Positions 17,034 through 25,497 of a stretch of 54,723 bases of DNA are shown here, one piece after another. A model generated the notes under the pieces. That model ran no database searches, was not told the DNA's origin, and saw only the letters and a program-made list of their open reading frames with translations. The stretch spans positions 1-54,723 of the forward strand of contig DBYQ01000080.1 of the NCBI GenBank assembly GCA_002310015.1, read 5' to 3'. The translations under genes were made by a program, and so were the position numbers. The DNA comes from Bacteroidales bacterium UBA1182 (GTDB taxonomy: Bacteria > Bacteroidota > Bacteroidia > Bacteroidales > Bacteroidaceae). Position 1 is the stretch's first letter; each line of letters begins with the position of its first letter.

Positions 17034-18182
17034 TTATTCCCTGAAAAAGAGGAGGACGGGATTGGAGTCAGCGGTAATTGTGGGGAAGAGGGATTTGAAG
17101 CGCTCGCTGTCCAGGATCATACCTGAATCATAGAATCCCACCAGAGTCCCGTTATAGGAACCTACCAGGAACGGGAACGGCTCACGCGTCTCTTTGTCGT
17201 GGTTGAACTCACTGGTATAGACATACATGCGGTATGTAGTCCACGTACTTTTGTCAACAAACACCATCATAAGGTTTGCTCCGTAGTTGGTGTTTACAAA
17301 GTAGAGGAAACGGGGAGTCTCCATATAGCCGCATTTGGTATATTCCCTATGCGGATTCACAAATACCTTGTCGCTACGTTTCAACTCATCAGGGATGACT
17401 ATATCAGTAGTCATACGGCAGGTCACCGCAATGCTGTCACCCGCGTATGTGTAGAACTTGTCATTATCCTCAATACCCATAAAACCTATCACGCCAGGAC
17501 TTATGTGGTTTATATAAGGATTGTTTATGCTCACATGGGCAAACTCAGGGTCAAATTCAACCAGTTGCTTGAGGAACTTTCCGTCAGGATCGGTTTTCCA
17601 GAGTCCGCGACGATAAGGACGGCCGGTATATTTGATGGGATTGGCAAAAAGGAAACAGCCATCAGGCAGGACGGCAAAGTCACTGACAAAATCATCAATC
17701 TGGACTCTCCGCTTATAAGTTCCGTCCATCCCATAGACAAAGATATTGTTGGTATGACCGTCCATGATATAAAGTTCATCACGGGCAGGAAGAATATCAA
17801 TGCGGTCTATCTTACGGTATTTGCCGGTACCCTTGCCCTGACCATCAAAACGGCGCAGGAACTTACCCTTGTTGTCAAAGAAATAAAGGGTATTGGCTGA
17901 ACGTACTATTATGGTATTTGAGAATGAGATGACCTCATCTACAGACTCTATCATACTCTCTACACCCGCGTTTTCCAAGAATACGGTATCCACACGTGCA
18001 AACATACTTGACATGATGGGATATTCAGTCGGTTCATCCTGGAGCAGGGGAGCGTAAATCTCATGAAGACATGTGTCACAAACCTTCTGTTTGCCCTTAC
18101 AGGATGACAGAAGGAAAAGAACAACCAGCAATGAGCATAATCTCACCACAGCTTTTACTTTTGACTGCAGACATATCTTCAT
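17034..18182 (-). CDS. 6-bladed beta-propeller lipoprotein
   Basis: A 382-residue predicted lipoprotein. The start at 18182 places a signal peptide with lipobox LLSSC (about residues 24-28) at the N-terminus; the frame is open to 18326 but the extra 48 residues would bury the signal. The remainder has propeller-type repeats (FDNKGKFLRRFDGQGKG, YIMDGHTNNIFVYGMDG, FAVLPDGCFLF) like the Bacteroidales 6-bladed beta-propeller/DUF5128 lipoproteins. These are surface or periplasmic proteins of unknown ligand, often near transport loci. It lies downstream of the MFS transporter, but a strong terminator separates them. Confidence 0.8.
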   Translation of the reverse strand: MKICLQSKVKAVVRLCSLLVVLFLLSSCKGKQKVCDTCLHEIYAPLLQDEPTEYPIMSSMFARVDTVFLENAGVESMIESVDEVISFSNTIIVRSANTLYFFDNKGKFLRRFDGQGKGTGKYRKIDRIDILPARDELYIMDGHTNNIFVYGMDGTYKRRVQIDDFVSDFAVLPDGCFLFANPIKYTGRPYRRGLWKTDPDGKFLKQLVEFDPEFAHVSINNPYINHISPGVIGFMGIEDNDKFYTYAGDSIAVTCRMTTDIVIPDELKRSDKVFVNPHREYTKCGYMETPRFLYFVNTNYGANLMMVFVDKSTWTTYRMYVYTSEFNHDKETREPFPFLVGSYNGTLVGFYDSGMILDSERFKSLFPTITADSNPVLLFFRE

Positions 18183-18233
18183 TTCAAGCCGCGAAGTTAT
18201 GCTTTTTGATATAATATTAACACTATTTGGCAG

Positions 18234-18268
18234 AAAAAGGGGGCCAATTCTGCTCAGAATCGGCCCCC
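18234..18268 (-). terminator. Strong terminator after the MFS transporter
   Basis: GGGGGCC-A-ATTCTG (18239-18252) pairs with CAGAAT-C-GGCCCCC (18255-18268), giving 13 paired bases with one A/C mismatch and a 2-base apex. On the minus strand it is followed by a T run (18234-18238). It lies 23 bases after the stop of the transporter gene. Confidence 0.8.
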
Positions 18269-18291
18269 TTGTGCATTTTTGAAATGATTGA

Positions 18292-19692
18292 TTATTTCTT
18301 GGCAGCGTGCTTAGCCTCAATTTCACGGTTCATCTCATCAAGTCTTTCATCAGTGAGAGGATACTTGAATACCAGATATCCCACAACAACAAGAAGGATA
18401 GCAGGAATGATGGTTGTGAATATAAGGATTGCATTCTGTACAGTCGGATTATAATCACTCAGGTGAGTATAATAAGCATTTACCGGAGCGCTGATGAATG
18501 ATGCCAGGAACACTACGATAAAGATGCTCAGAACCAACTGCAGGCACTTGTTTGCCTTGAACTCCTGCCACATCTCACCGAATGAAACCGGCTTCTCAGG
18601 TGTGGTGGTGATATTCTCCTTACTGCCCATGAAGCAGAGTGTCAGCAGAACGAAACCTACTATTGCAAAGATGCAAGTAACAGTGAACCATGCCTTAGGA
18701 TCAGTAGGCAGAGCTGACTCCTCGCTGGCCAAGTTAAAGCCAATCAGACCCATAACCCAAGGAGTGATGAAACCTGCAAGTGAGAAACCGGCCTTGAAAG
18801 CCACACCTGCAAGAGCGTTTACTGTAGCAGCGGGACGGTTACCTGTGCGATACTCTGCATCGGTGATAACCTCAGGAACCAGTGCCCACATAAGTGAACC
18901 AACCAGCAGACCTACACCTGTCAGGACCTTAGCACCCTGAACAATTACATTGCATTTCTGAACATCAAAGAACTTACCGATGATGAACAGTGTGATGAAT
19001 CCCACAAGACCTACACAAAGAAGCAGATAATAGAGTCCCTTCTTACCGAACAGTTTCTTCAAAACGGGAAGCAAAGGCAGGATTATAAATGCAGGAATTG
19101 TACCGATAGCCATGAATACAGCCTGGTTCCAGTCAACGGCGATACCTACGCACATTGCAAGTCCGATGGGGAAGCCGGCCTGAACGATGATCTGACCGAT
19201 ATTGGCGCATACCATACGGGTTGAAGTAAGAATAAGAACCTCATCGTTATCACGGGTCATAGAGGCCATGATTGAGCCGTAAGGGATATTCACTACTGAA
19301 TAGATCATGCTGAGCAGGGTATAGCTGACAGTTGCATAGACAATCTTCCAGGTCATGCCCCATGTGGCAACAGTGGGGAGCATCAGGAAGCAGGCAGCAA
19401 CAGTAAGAGGAATACCGCCGTAAAGAAGATATGTGCGGTACTTTCCTAACTTAGGATTGTGGTTATCAATATATTTACCTACAACAGGACTCCAGAAACA
19501 GTCCAGAAGTCTTACTGCAAGAATAAGTCCACTTACGAATCCGGGGTTGATTTTGAGTACCGTACAGAGGTACAGCATCAGGAAACATGCAACCGTCTGG
19601 AAAATCAGATTCTGGGCAAGGTCACCGGAACCGAAACCGATTCTCTGGCCCCAACTCAGTTTGTAATAACCGTTGTTAACTTCGTTAGCCAT
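18292..19692 (-). CDS. GPH-family (MFS) sugar/cation symporter
   Basis: A 466-residue inner-membrane transporter with about twelve hydrophobic segments. The family signature of glycoside-pentoside-hexuronide:cation symporters is present after helix 2 (YIDNHNPKLGKYRTYLL), together with MTRDNDEVL in the loop after helix 4. I start it at the ATG at 19692, giving MANEVNNGYYKLSWGQ; the frame is open to 19803 but the upstream part does not look like GPH protein. The substrate cannot be read from the sequence. A TAAGTTTG promoter-like element lies about 50 bases upstream. Confidence 0.88.
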   Translation of the reverse strand: MANEVNNGYYKLSWGQRIGFGSGDLAQNLIFQTVACFLMLYLCTVLKINPGFVSGLILAVRLLDCFWSPVVGKYIDNHNPKLGKYRTYLLYGGIPLTVAACFLMLPTVATWGMTWKIVYATVSYTLLSMIYSVVNIPYGSIMASMTRDNDEVLILTSTRMVCANIGQIIVQAGFPIGLAMCVGIAVDWNQAVFMAIGTIPAFIILPLLPVLKKLFGKKGLYYLLLCVGLVGFITLFIIGKFFDVQKCNVIVQGAKVLTGVGLLVGSLMWALVPEVITDAEYRTGNRPAATVNALAGVAFKAGFSLAGFITPWVMGLIGFNLASEESALPTDPKAWFTVTCIFAIVGFVLLTLCFMGSKENITTTPEKPVSFGEMWQEFKANKCLQLVLSIFIVVFLASFISAPVNAYYTHLSDYNPTVQNAILIFTTIIPAILLVVVGYLVFKYPLTDERLDEMNREIEAKHAAKK

Positions 19693-19743
19693 AAAAATGT
19701 ATTTATTGATTAATAATTTGGTTGTACTAAAAATTTCAGCCCA

Positions 19744-19751
19744 CAAACTTA
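19744..19751 (-). promoter_or_regulatory. Possible -7 element of the MFS gene promoter
   Basis: On the minus strand the bases read TAAGTTTG, an exact match to the Bacteroidota -7 consensus TAnnTTTG, about 50 bases before the ATG at 19692. No clear TTTG at -33 was seen, so the call is tentative. Confidence 0.35.
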
Positions 19752-19786
19752 CACAAAAAATCGGTTTGTAAGTAAGAGATAGGTAT

Positions 19787-21451
19787 TTATTGACCCGTCT
19801 CAATGTATTTTACAGCCCTCTGGATAGTTTCATCAAGTTCCTGGACAATCTGATAATAGGCATTCATGCCCCATATCAGACGGGCAATGGTAGCCTTGAG
19901 CTGTGTCTTGAATATGTACAGGCACTCATTATACTGGTCCTCATCAAAATCCACCTTGGCATCCTGTGCCTTGTCCCGAAAAATCCTGAGAATATCCTGA
20001 CCTATCTCAAATCCTCTCTTGTAATCCTCAACGGTCCTGTATCGGCGCTGTATCATACGGCGGTTGCGCTCAGTATATTGCATGGCCGTATTCAGCACTA
20101 CATTCTTGGCCGTAACCTTACGGTAATACTGATTGGTACGTGTGGTGTCCAGAGGCACGAATATATCAGGCATGATACCTCCGCCGCCATATACCGTGCG
20201 ATGCTTTATCATGGTGCTGTACTTGAGTGAATCCGGGAAATGGATGCTGTCCGGGTTGGTAAGTTCGCCATGATGCAGACGTTCAAGTATATCCTCTCCA
20301 TAATCCACATCCTTGCCGTACGGCTTCTGGATGCATCGGCCCACAGGAGTGTAGTACTTGGCTACGGTAAGACGTATGAGAGAACCGTCATGAAACTCGA
20401 TGGGGCGCTGTACAAGACCCTTTCCGAATGAGCGGCGGCCTATGATAGTGGCACGGTCCCAGTCCTGTACGGCACCTGATACAATCTCACTTGCCGATGC
20501 CGAGTATTCATCTATGAGCACCACCAGATTACCTTCACGGAAACGTCCGCGGCCATCGGCCATGTAACCGCTCTTGGGTGAACGGCGGCCCTCAGTATAT
20601 ACCACCATCTGGTCACGCCCCAGGAACTCATTGGCCATACCTATGGCAGCCATGAGCAGACCTCCTCCGTTGCCCTGAAGGTCAAGGATAAGCGAGCGGG
20701 CACCCTGTGCACGCAGCTGGGCAAGTTTGGCCTCAAACTCATCAACTGTAGTGGCACCAAAACTTGATATCTTGACATAACCTATACCGGGCTTGATCAT
20801 ATATCCGGCATCGACCGTGTTTACCGGGATCTTGTCACGTGTAACCACGAAATGGAGCAGTTCGTCCACGCCACGACGGCAGATACCCAGATCTACCTTG
20901 GTGCCCTTGGGGCCGCGCAAACGCTTCATGATGGTCTCCTGTGACATCTTTACGCCGGCAATCGCCGTGTCATTTACGGTCACGATGCGGTCACCTGCCA
21001 TGATGCCTACCCTCTCTGACGGCCCGTCAGGAATGGGCTGAACAATGAACAGGGTATCTTCTATCATATTGAACTGCACTCCGATACCTTCAAATGAACC
21101 CATCAGGGTCTCGTTTGACTTGTCATTCTCCTCAGGGGTAAGATAGGTGGAATGGGGATCCAGTTCCTCAAGCATGCCCTTGATGGCCTGCTCTACTATT
21201 TTCTTCTCATCAACCTCCTCTACATAGAGGGCCGATATTGCCCCCTCAGCCACCAGTAGTTTCTGGAGTTCAGCATCAATGGAGGTAGCCTGAGGCTGCA
21301 TTTGAGGCTGACGCTGGAGTTGAGGCTGCATTTGCATCTGTGGCTGGGCCTGAGGCTGTGCCTGACGGGGCAGCACAGCACCGCGTCCCGGCTGTGCCAG
21401 CACTGAAAGCGGAATTATTCCGGCTAAAAGCAGTATATGTTTCAGTTTCAT
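19787..21451 (-). CDS. S41 family C-terminal processing protease
   Basis: A 554-residue exported serine protease of the CtpA/Tsp family. A signal peptide (residues 1-19, ending VLAQ) is followed by a low-complexity Gln/Pro/Met stretch (about 24-52). Then come the PDZ domain (MAGDRIVTVNDTAIAGV), the S41 core with LDLQGNGGGLL, catalytic Ser in EYSASASEIVSGA (near residue 325) and catalytic Lys in RRSFGKGLVQ (near 350). It acts in the periplasm on protein C-termini. The ATG overlaps the coaD stop by 4 bases (ATGA). Confidence 0.92.
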   Translation of the reverse strand: MKLKHILLLAGIIPLSVLAQPGRGAVLPRQAQPQAQPQMQMQPQLQRQPQMQPQATSIDAELQKLLVAEGAISALYVEEVDEKKIVEQAIKGMLEELDPHSTYLTPEENDKSNETLMGSFEGIGVQFNMIEDTLFIVQPIPDGPSERVGIMAGDRIVTVNDTAIAGVKMSQETIMKRLRGPKGTKVDLGICRRGVDELLHFVVTRDKIPVNTVDAGYMIKPGIGYVKISSFGATTVDEFEAKLAQLRAQGARSLILDLQGNGGGLLMAAIGMANEFLGRDQMVVYTEGRRSPKSGYMADGRGRFREGNLVVLIDEYSASASEIVSGAVQDWDRATIIGRRSFGKGLVQRPIEFHDGSLIRLTVAKYYTPVGRCIQKPYGKDVDYGEDILERLHHGELTNPDSIHFPDSLKYSTMIKHRTVYGGGGIMPDIFVPLDTTRTNQYYRKVTAKNVVLNTAMQYTERNRRMIQRRYRTVEDYKRGFEIGQDILRIFRDKAQDAKVDFDEDQYNECLYIFKTQLKATIARLIWGMNAYYQIVQELDETIQRAVKYIETGQ

Positions 21452-21912
21452 TTTTTCTGGAAATATGGTTTGAACGTATCTATTATCAGGTTATCTGCTG
21501 GGCGGCCGAATGAGACAAGCTCACGCACCAGGCTGCTGCTTACATGCTGCACGGCAGGGCTGGAAACCAACAGTACTGTCTCAATGCCCTCTATTGAACG
21601 GTTTATATCAGCCAGATTGCGCTCCTTGTCATAGTCTGTAACTGAACGGATGCCGCGCAGTATGCCGTTGCAACCGTTATCACGCACCGCATCGACGGTG
21701 AATCCGCTGTACTCAATCGCACTTACTTCAGGGTTATCCCTGTAATATGCCCTGATGGCATCCAGGCGCTGTGATGTGCTGAGCAAAGGCTTCTTCTCAT
21801 CATTTATGCCAATGGCTATCACCACCTCGGCACCCAGTTTCAGGGCTCGCTCCACAAGGTCGGCATGGCCTATCGTAAACGGATCAAAAGATCCCGGAAA
21901 AAGCAGTTTCAT
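21448..21912 (-). CDS. coaD: Phosphopantetheine adenylyltransferase
   Basis: A 154-residue nucleotidyltransferase performing the fourth step of coenzyme A synthesis. The motifs are textbook: FPGSFDPFTIGH (residues 5-16, with the (T/H)xGH signature) and VSSSLVREL near 130. The length is typical. It lies 18 bases after parE and overlaps the S41 protease by 4 bases, so all three are probably one transcript. Confidence 0.96.
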   Translation of the reverse strand: MKLLFPGSFDPFTIGHADLVERALKLGAEVVIAIGINDEKKPLLSTSQRLDAIRAYYRDNPEVSAIEYSGFTVDAVRDNGCNGILRGIRSVTDYDKERNLADINRSIEGIETVLLVSSPAVQHVSSSLVRELVSFGRPADNLIIDTFKPYFQKK

Positions 21913-21930
21913 AGTCCTTACTTAAATCGG

Positions 21931-23889
21931 TTAGAATTTCTCACCTTCATCCTCATCAACAATATCCTCCTCTACCACCAGATTATCGATGATAAAGTTC
22001 TGGCGCTCCATGGTGTTCTTGCCCATATAGAATGAGAGCAGGTCATCCACAGCGTCAGTCTTCTGCAAAGTTACCATTTCCAGGCGCATATCGGGGCCGA
22101 TAAAGTTCTTGAATTCATCGGGCGATATCTCACCCAGACCTTTGAATCGGGTAATCTCAGGATTGGGAGAGAGTTTCTCGATGGCCTGGCGGCGCTCCTC
22201 CTCAGTGTAGCAGTAGATGGTCTCAAACTCACCCTTCTCTGTCACCACACCGTCCACATGGGCATCGGCCCCTTTCTTTTTCTTGCGTTTGTTGCGTACG
22301 CGGAATAGCGGGGTCTGCAGGATATAGACGTGTCCTTTCCTGATAAGTTCCGGGAAGAACTGCAGGAAGAAGGTTATCATGAGCAGACGTATATGCATAC
22401 CGTCCACATCAGCATCAGTTGCCACGATTATCTTGTTGTAGCGCAGGTCATCAAGCCCCTCTTCTATGTTGAGGGCAGCCTGAAGCAGATTGAACTCCTC
22501 ATTCTCATAGACCACCTTCTTGGTGAGGCCGTAGCTGTTAAGGGGCTTACCGCGCAGGCTGAACACAGCCTGGGTGTTCACGTCACGGCTCTTGGTGATG
22601 GAGCCGCTTGCAGAGTCACCCTCAGTGATGAATATGCAGCTCTCCTCCTGACGGTCACCACGGGTATCATTCAGATGGATGCGGCAGTCGGCCAGCTTAC
22701 GGTTGTGCAGATTGGCCTTCTTGGCACGCTCACGGGCCTGTTTTGTGATACCGGCTATCTCCTTGCGCTCCTTTTCTGATTCAAGGATCTTCTTGAGTAT
22801 GACATCGGCCAACTCAGGCTCCTTATGGAGCAGGTCATCAACCTCCTTCTTGATGAAATCACCCACAAACTTGTTGAGTGATACTCCACCATTAGGACTC
22901 ATGGTGGTAGAGCCCAGCTTGATCTTGGTCTGGCTCTCAAACACCGGCTCCTCAACGTTCACGGCTATGGCTGCCACCAGACCGTTACGCACATCGCCTG
23001 ATTCAAAGTTCTTGCCGTAGAACTCCTTGATGGTACGGGCTATGTGCTCCTTGAATGCGCTCTGATGGGTACCTCCCTGTGATGTGTACTGACCGTTCAC
23101 GAATGAGTAATACTCCTCACCGTACTGGTTGGTATGTGTAAAGGCTATCTCGATATCAGTTCCTTTAAGATGGATGATGGGATAGAGGCTCTGTGCGCTC
23201 ATACGCTCACCTAATAGATCCTCCAGACCGTTACGTGACATGAACCTCTGCCCGTTGTACATTATGGCCAGACCAGTGTTCAGGTAAGCATAGTTGCGGA
23301 GCATGGTCTCTATAATGGCAGGACGGAACTGATAGCCTACAAACAGCTGGCTGTCTGGCTCAAAGATGACCTGGGTTCCATGTTCATCGGCACTGGGAAC
23401 GGTTTCATCAGACAGCAGCTTGCCACGCTGGAAACGGAGTGTGCGCACCTGACCGTCACGCCAGCTGCTCACCTCAAAGTTGAGACTCAGCGCATTGACC
23501 GCCTTAAGACCCACGCCGTTCAGACCTACGCTCTTCTTGAACGCCTTGCTGTCAAACTTACCGCCGGTGTTAAGCATGCTTACAGCCTCAACAAGTTTAC
23601 CCTGAGGGATACCGCGACCGTAGTCACGCACTGACACGCGTCCCACATCGGTAAGTTCTATGTCAATGCGCTTGCCGGTGTTCATGCGGAACTCATCCAC
23701 ACTGTTGTCAATGATCTCCTTAAGCAGCACATAGATACCGTCATCAGCCTGTGAGCCGTCACCCAGCTTGCCTATGTACATACCCGGACGGTTACGGATA
23801 TGCTCCATATCATCCATGTGGCGTATATTGTCCTCGTTGTACAGGACTTCCGGCGGTCTCTCTTCAAATAATTCGTCTGTATCTGCCAT
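21931..23889 (-). CDS. parE: DNA topoisomerase IV subunit B / GyrB-type ATPase
   Basis: A 652-residue GHKL-ATPase type II topoisomerase subunit. The ATP-binding part shows EIIDNSVDE, DYGRGIP and GLNGVGLKAVNALS. The Toprim domain shows EGDSASGS and DADVDGMHIR. The C-terminus ends in an acidic tail. Gyrase B and ParE are alike; I choose ParE because Bacteroidales keep this gene beside coaD and because the sequence GKLGDGSQADDGIYVLLKE resembles the ParE rather than the GyrB start. Upstream is a GNAT gene 36 bases away. Confidence 0.85.
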   Translation of the reverse strand: MADTDELFEERPPEVLYNEDNIRHMDDMEHIRNRPGMYIGKLGDGSQADDGIYVLLKEIIDNSVDEFRMNTGKRIDIELTDVGRVSVRDYGRGIPQGKLVEAVSMLNTGGKFDSKAFKKSVGLNGVGLKAVNALSLNFEVSSWRDGQVRTLRFQRGKLLSDETVPSADEHGTQVIFEPDSQLFVGYQFRPAIIETMLRNYAYLNTGLAIMYNGQRFMSRNGLEDLLGERMSAQSLYPIIHLKGTDIEIAFTHTNQYGEEYYSFVNGQYTSQGGTHQSAFKEHIARTIKEFYGKNFESGDVRNGLVAAIAVNVEEPVFESQTKIKLGSTTMSPNGGVSLNKFVGDFIKKEVDDLLHKEPELADVILKKILESEKERKEIAGITKQARERAKKANLHNRKLADCRIHLNDTRGDRQEESCIFITEGDSASGSITKSRDVNTQAVFSLRGKPLNSYGLTKKVVYENEEFNLLQAALNIEEGLDDLRYNKIIVATDADVDGMHIRLLMITFFLQFFPELIRKGHVYILQTPLFRVRNKRKKKKGADAHVDGVVTEKGEFETIYCYTEEERRQAIEKLSPNPEITRFKGLGEISPDEFKNFIGPDMRLEMVTLQKTDAVDDLLSFYMGKNTMERQNFIIDNLVVEEDIVDEDEGEKF

Positions 23890-23925
23890 ATATCGTTTTG
23901 CTTATTTTCAAGCCAATATACAAAG

Positions 23926-25074
23926 TTACGCAATTGTCTTGTAGAATACTGCTCTACGCCTTACAATTTCAGAGCCGGGAAAATAATTCCACAGGGACTG
24001 CATCTTCATGTTTGTCTCAAGTTCCGGATTGCTTTCACCAAAGGCGCATCCTATTGAGTTTATAGATGATGTCACTTTATCGGTCAGGATAGCAAGTATC
24101 CCCTTATTCTGATACTCAGGTTTTACCGCCACAAAGAGCATCTCGACAAGACTTGAGCTATTGGGGCGCAAAGCGTTCAGTATACGCCACCAACCAAACG
24201 GGAAGAGCCGTCCCTGAGACTTTTGCAGAGCCTTGGCTATTGAAGGCATGGTAAGGGCGCAAGCCACCACCTCATCATTGCTGTCAAGCACAATTGTTAC
24301 AAGCCTCCTGTCCAACATATACAGGTAGCGCCTTACAAAAAGGTCTATCTGCTTTTCAGAGAAAGCTGAGTAGCCATACAGCGGAGCATACGCCTCATTG
24401 ACAAGACGGAACAGCTTGTATGCATACTTACGGGCCTCATTGGCTTTACTGCGACCGTAAACGGCCAGATGCAGGTTATAACGCTCCATGACTATCCTGG
24501 ACAGCCGCTGTGCCTTTTCAGGAACAGGATTCGGAAAGCGGACAAACCATTCTACCCATTTGGCCGATGGTTCCAGCCCCAGTTTCTCCATGTGCTCCGG
24601 ATAGTAGGGATAATTATAGATGGTGGCCATGGTTCCAATGCGGTCAAAACCCTCTGTGAGCATTCCTTCAGGGTCAAAATCAGTAAAGCCGAAAGGACCC
24701 TCCAAACGGTCCATGCCACGCTCCTTACCCCACTCTGCCACAGCGTCGAGCAAGGCCTCTGAAACCTTGATGTCATCAATGAAATCTATCCATCCGAACC
24801 TTACGGTCCTTACTTTCCACACCTCATTAGCCTTATGGTTGATGATGGCCGCCACACGGCCCACCACCTTTCCATCCATGAGAGCGATGAAAGGCTGTGC
24901 CTCACAGAACTCATAAGCAGCATTCCGGGAAGAAGTAAATGAATCTTTAGTATCGCCTATAAGATCAGGTACCGAATACGGATTTCCCCTATAGAGCAGG
25001 ACATTGAACCTGGCAAACCTGCGCAACTCCCTGCGGGTCCTGACCGGTACAACTGATATCTTTCCTACAGACAT
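23926..25074 (-). CDS. GNAT-like acyltransferase, function unknown
   Basis: A 382-residue protein that I place in the GNAT superfamily because of a C-terminal part with LVEMLFVAVKPEYQNKGI (the beta4 and acetyl-CoA loop region, near residue 312) and an N-terminal half with a similar fold pattern (GKVVGRVAAIINH). Bacteroidota carry many such two-domain proteins, and none that I know of has an assigned substrate. Its start has an unusually strong Shine-Dalgarno for this phylum (AGGAGG, 5 bases before the ATG). It is upstream of parE with a 36-base gap. Confidence 0.75.
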   Translation of the reverse strand: MSVGKISVVPVRTRRELRRFARFNVLLYRGNPYSVPDLIGDTKDSFTSSRNAAYEFCEAQPFIALMDGKVVGRVAAIINHKANEVWKVRTVRFGWIDFIDDIKVSEALLDAVAEWGKERGMDRLEGPFGFTDFDPEGMLTEGFDRIGTMATIYNYPYYPEHMEKLGLEPSAKWVEWFVRFPNPVPEKAQRLSRIVMERYNLHLAVYGRSKANEARKYAYKLFRLVNEAYAPLYGYSAFSEKQIDLFVRRYLYMLDRRLVTIVLDSNDEVVACALTMPSIAKALQKSQGRLFPFGWWRILNALRPNSSSLVEMLFVAVKPEYQNKGILAILTDKVTSSINSIGCAFGESNPELETNMKMQSLWNYFPGSEIVRRRAVFYKTIA

Positions 25075-25079
25075 TTTAT

Positions 25080-25085
25080 CCTCCT
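25080..25085 (-). promoter_or_regulatory. Strong Shine-Dalgarno of the GNAT gene
   Basis: The minus strand reads AGGAGG, ending 5 bases before the ATG at 25074. Most genes in this window have no such site, so it supports this start and suggests efficient initiation. Confidence 0.7.
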
Positions 25086-25137
25086 GAATTTCAATTCAGC
25101 GAAGTTAATAAAAATAACAATGCCCTGGATAGCTATT

Positions 25138-25169
25138 AAAAAAGAAAACCGTTTCTCAAAGAAACGGTT
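25138..25169 (-). terminator. Duplicated tRNA terminator (copy 1)
   Basis: AACCGTTTC (25147-25155) and GAAACGGTT (25161-25169) form a 9-bp stem with a 5-base loop, followed on the minus strand by a T-rich run. It is almost identical to the terminator at 25239-25273, differing only in the loop. Confidence 0.75.
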
Positions 25170-25170
25170 G

Positions 25171-25237
25171 TGGGCCATCTAGGGCTTGACTGCGAAGCTG
25201 TTGAGGACCCGAATGGGTCCGAAAAACGTGAAAGCCC
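25171..25237 (-). pseudogene. tRNA-derived fragment / degenerate tRNA copy
   Basis: Read on the minus strand, this 67-base piece begins with the same seven bases as the neighbouring tRNA (GGGCTTT) and ends with the same 19 bases (TCAAGCCCTAGATGGCCCA). The interior is unrelated: no D arm, no anticodon arm and no complete T stem, but a perfect GGACCCattcGGGTCC hairpin. It cannot be a working tRNA. With the terminator copy behind it, it is either a degenerate tandem copy or an attachment-site scar. Confidence 0.6.
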
Positions 25238-25238
25238 T

Positions 25239-25273
25239 AAAAAAAAGAAAACCGTTTCACTAAAGAAACGGTT
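25239..25273 (-). terminator. Terminator of the tRNA gene
   Basis: A 9-bp stem (AACCGTTTC at 25250-25258 with GAAACGGTT at 25265-25273) is followed on the minus strand by a run of eight T. It begins directly after the tRNA 3' end. Confidence 0.8.
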
Positions 25274-25274
25274 G

Positions 25275-25348
25275 TGGGCCATCTAGGGCTTGAACCTAGG
25301 ACCTCCAGATTATGAGTCTGTTGCTCTAACCAACTGAGCTAAAAGCCC
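25275..25348 (-). tRNA. tRNA with anticodon CAU (Met, elongator, or Ile2)
   Basis: The minus strand folds as a 74-base cloverleaf: D stem GCTC/GAGC, anticodon loop CTCATAA with anticodon CAT, T arm CTAGG-TTCAAGC-CCTAG, discriminator A. The acceptor stem GGGCTTT/ATGGCCC has one T-G and one T-T pair, and the top anticodon pair is A-G, so it is slightly irregular. CCA is not encoded. CAU may be elongator methionine or lysidine-modified isoleucine; it does not have the initiator features. The sequence alone does not separate the first two. Confidence 0.88.
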
Positions 25349-25443
25349 GGAGAAGGAATCATCGGCCTTAGCCGACATCATCATTCGGCTGCAAAAGTAC
25401 TTCATTAACCTGAATTTGCAAAGTTTTGAAGCAAAAAATTCCT

Positions 25444-25470
25444 TTTGCCCGTACATCTTGATTACTTTTG
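25444..25470 (+). promoter_or_regulatory. Candidate promoter of ribF
   Basis: TTTG (25444-25447) and TACTTTTG (25463-25470, exact TAnnTTTG) are separated by 15 bases, slightly short of the usual spacing. The predicted start near 25477 leaves a leader of about 20 bases before the ATG at 25498. Confidence 0.5.
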
Positions 25471-25497
25471 CATTCTCAATGCATTGTTATAATACAG

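Noticed and set aside
16815..17126. 103-codon plus-strand open frame after the polyferredoxin gene
   Set aside because: It is made of the nested inverted repeat and the antisense end of the beta-propeller gene.
21290..21380. Gln/Pro repeat coding stretch as a possible tandem DNA repeat element
   Set aside because: It is a low-complexity linker inside the S41 protease after its signal peptide; no separate feature.
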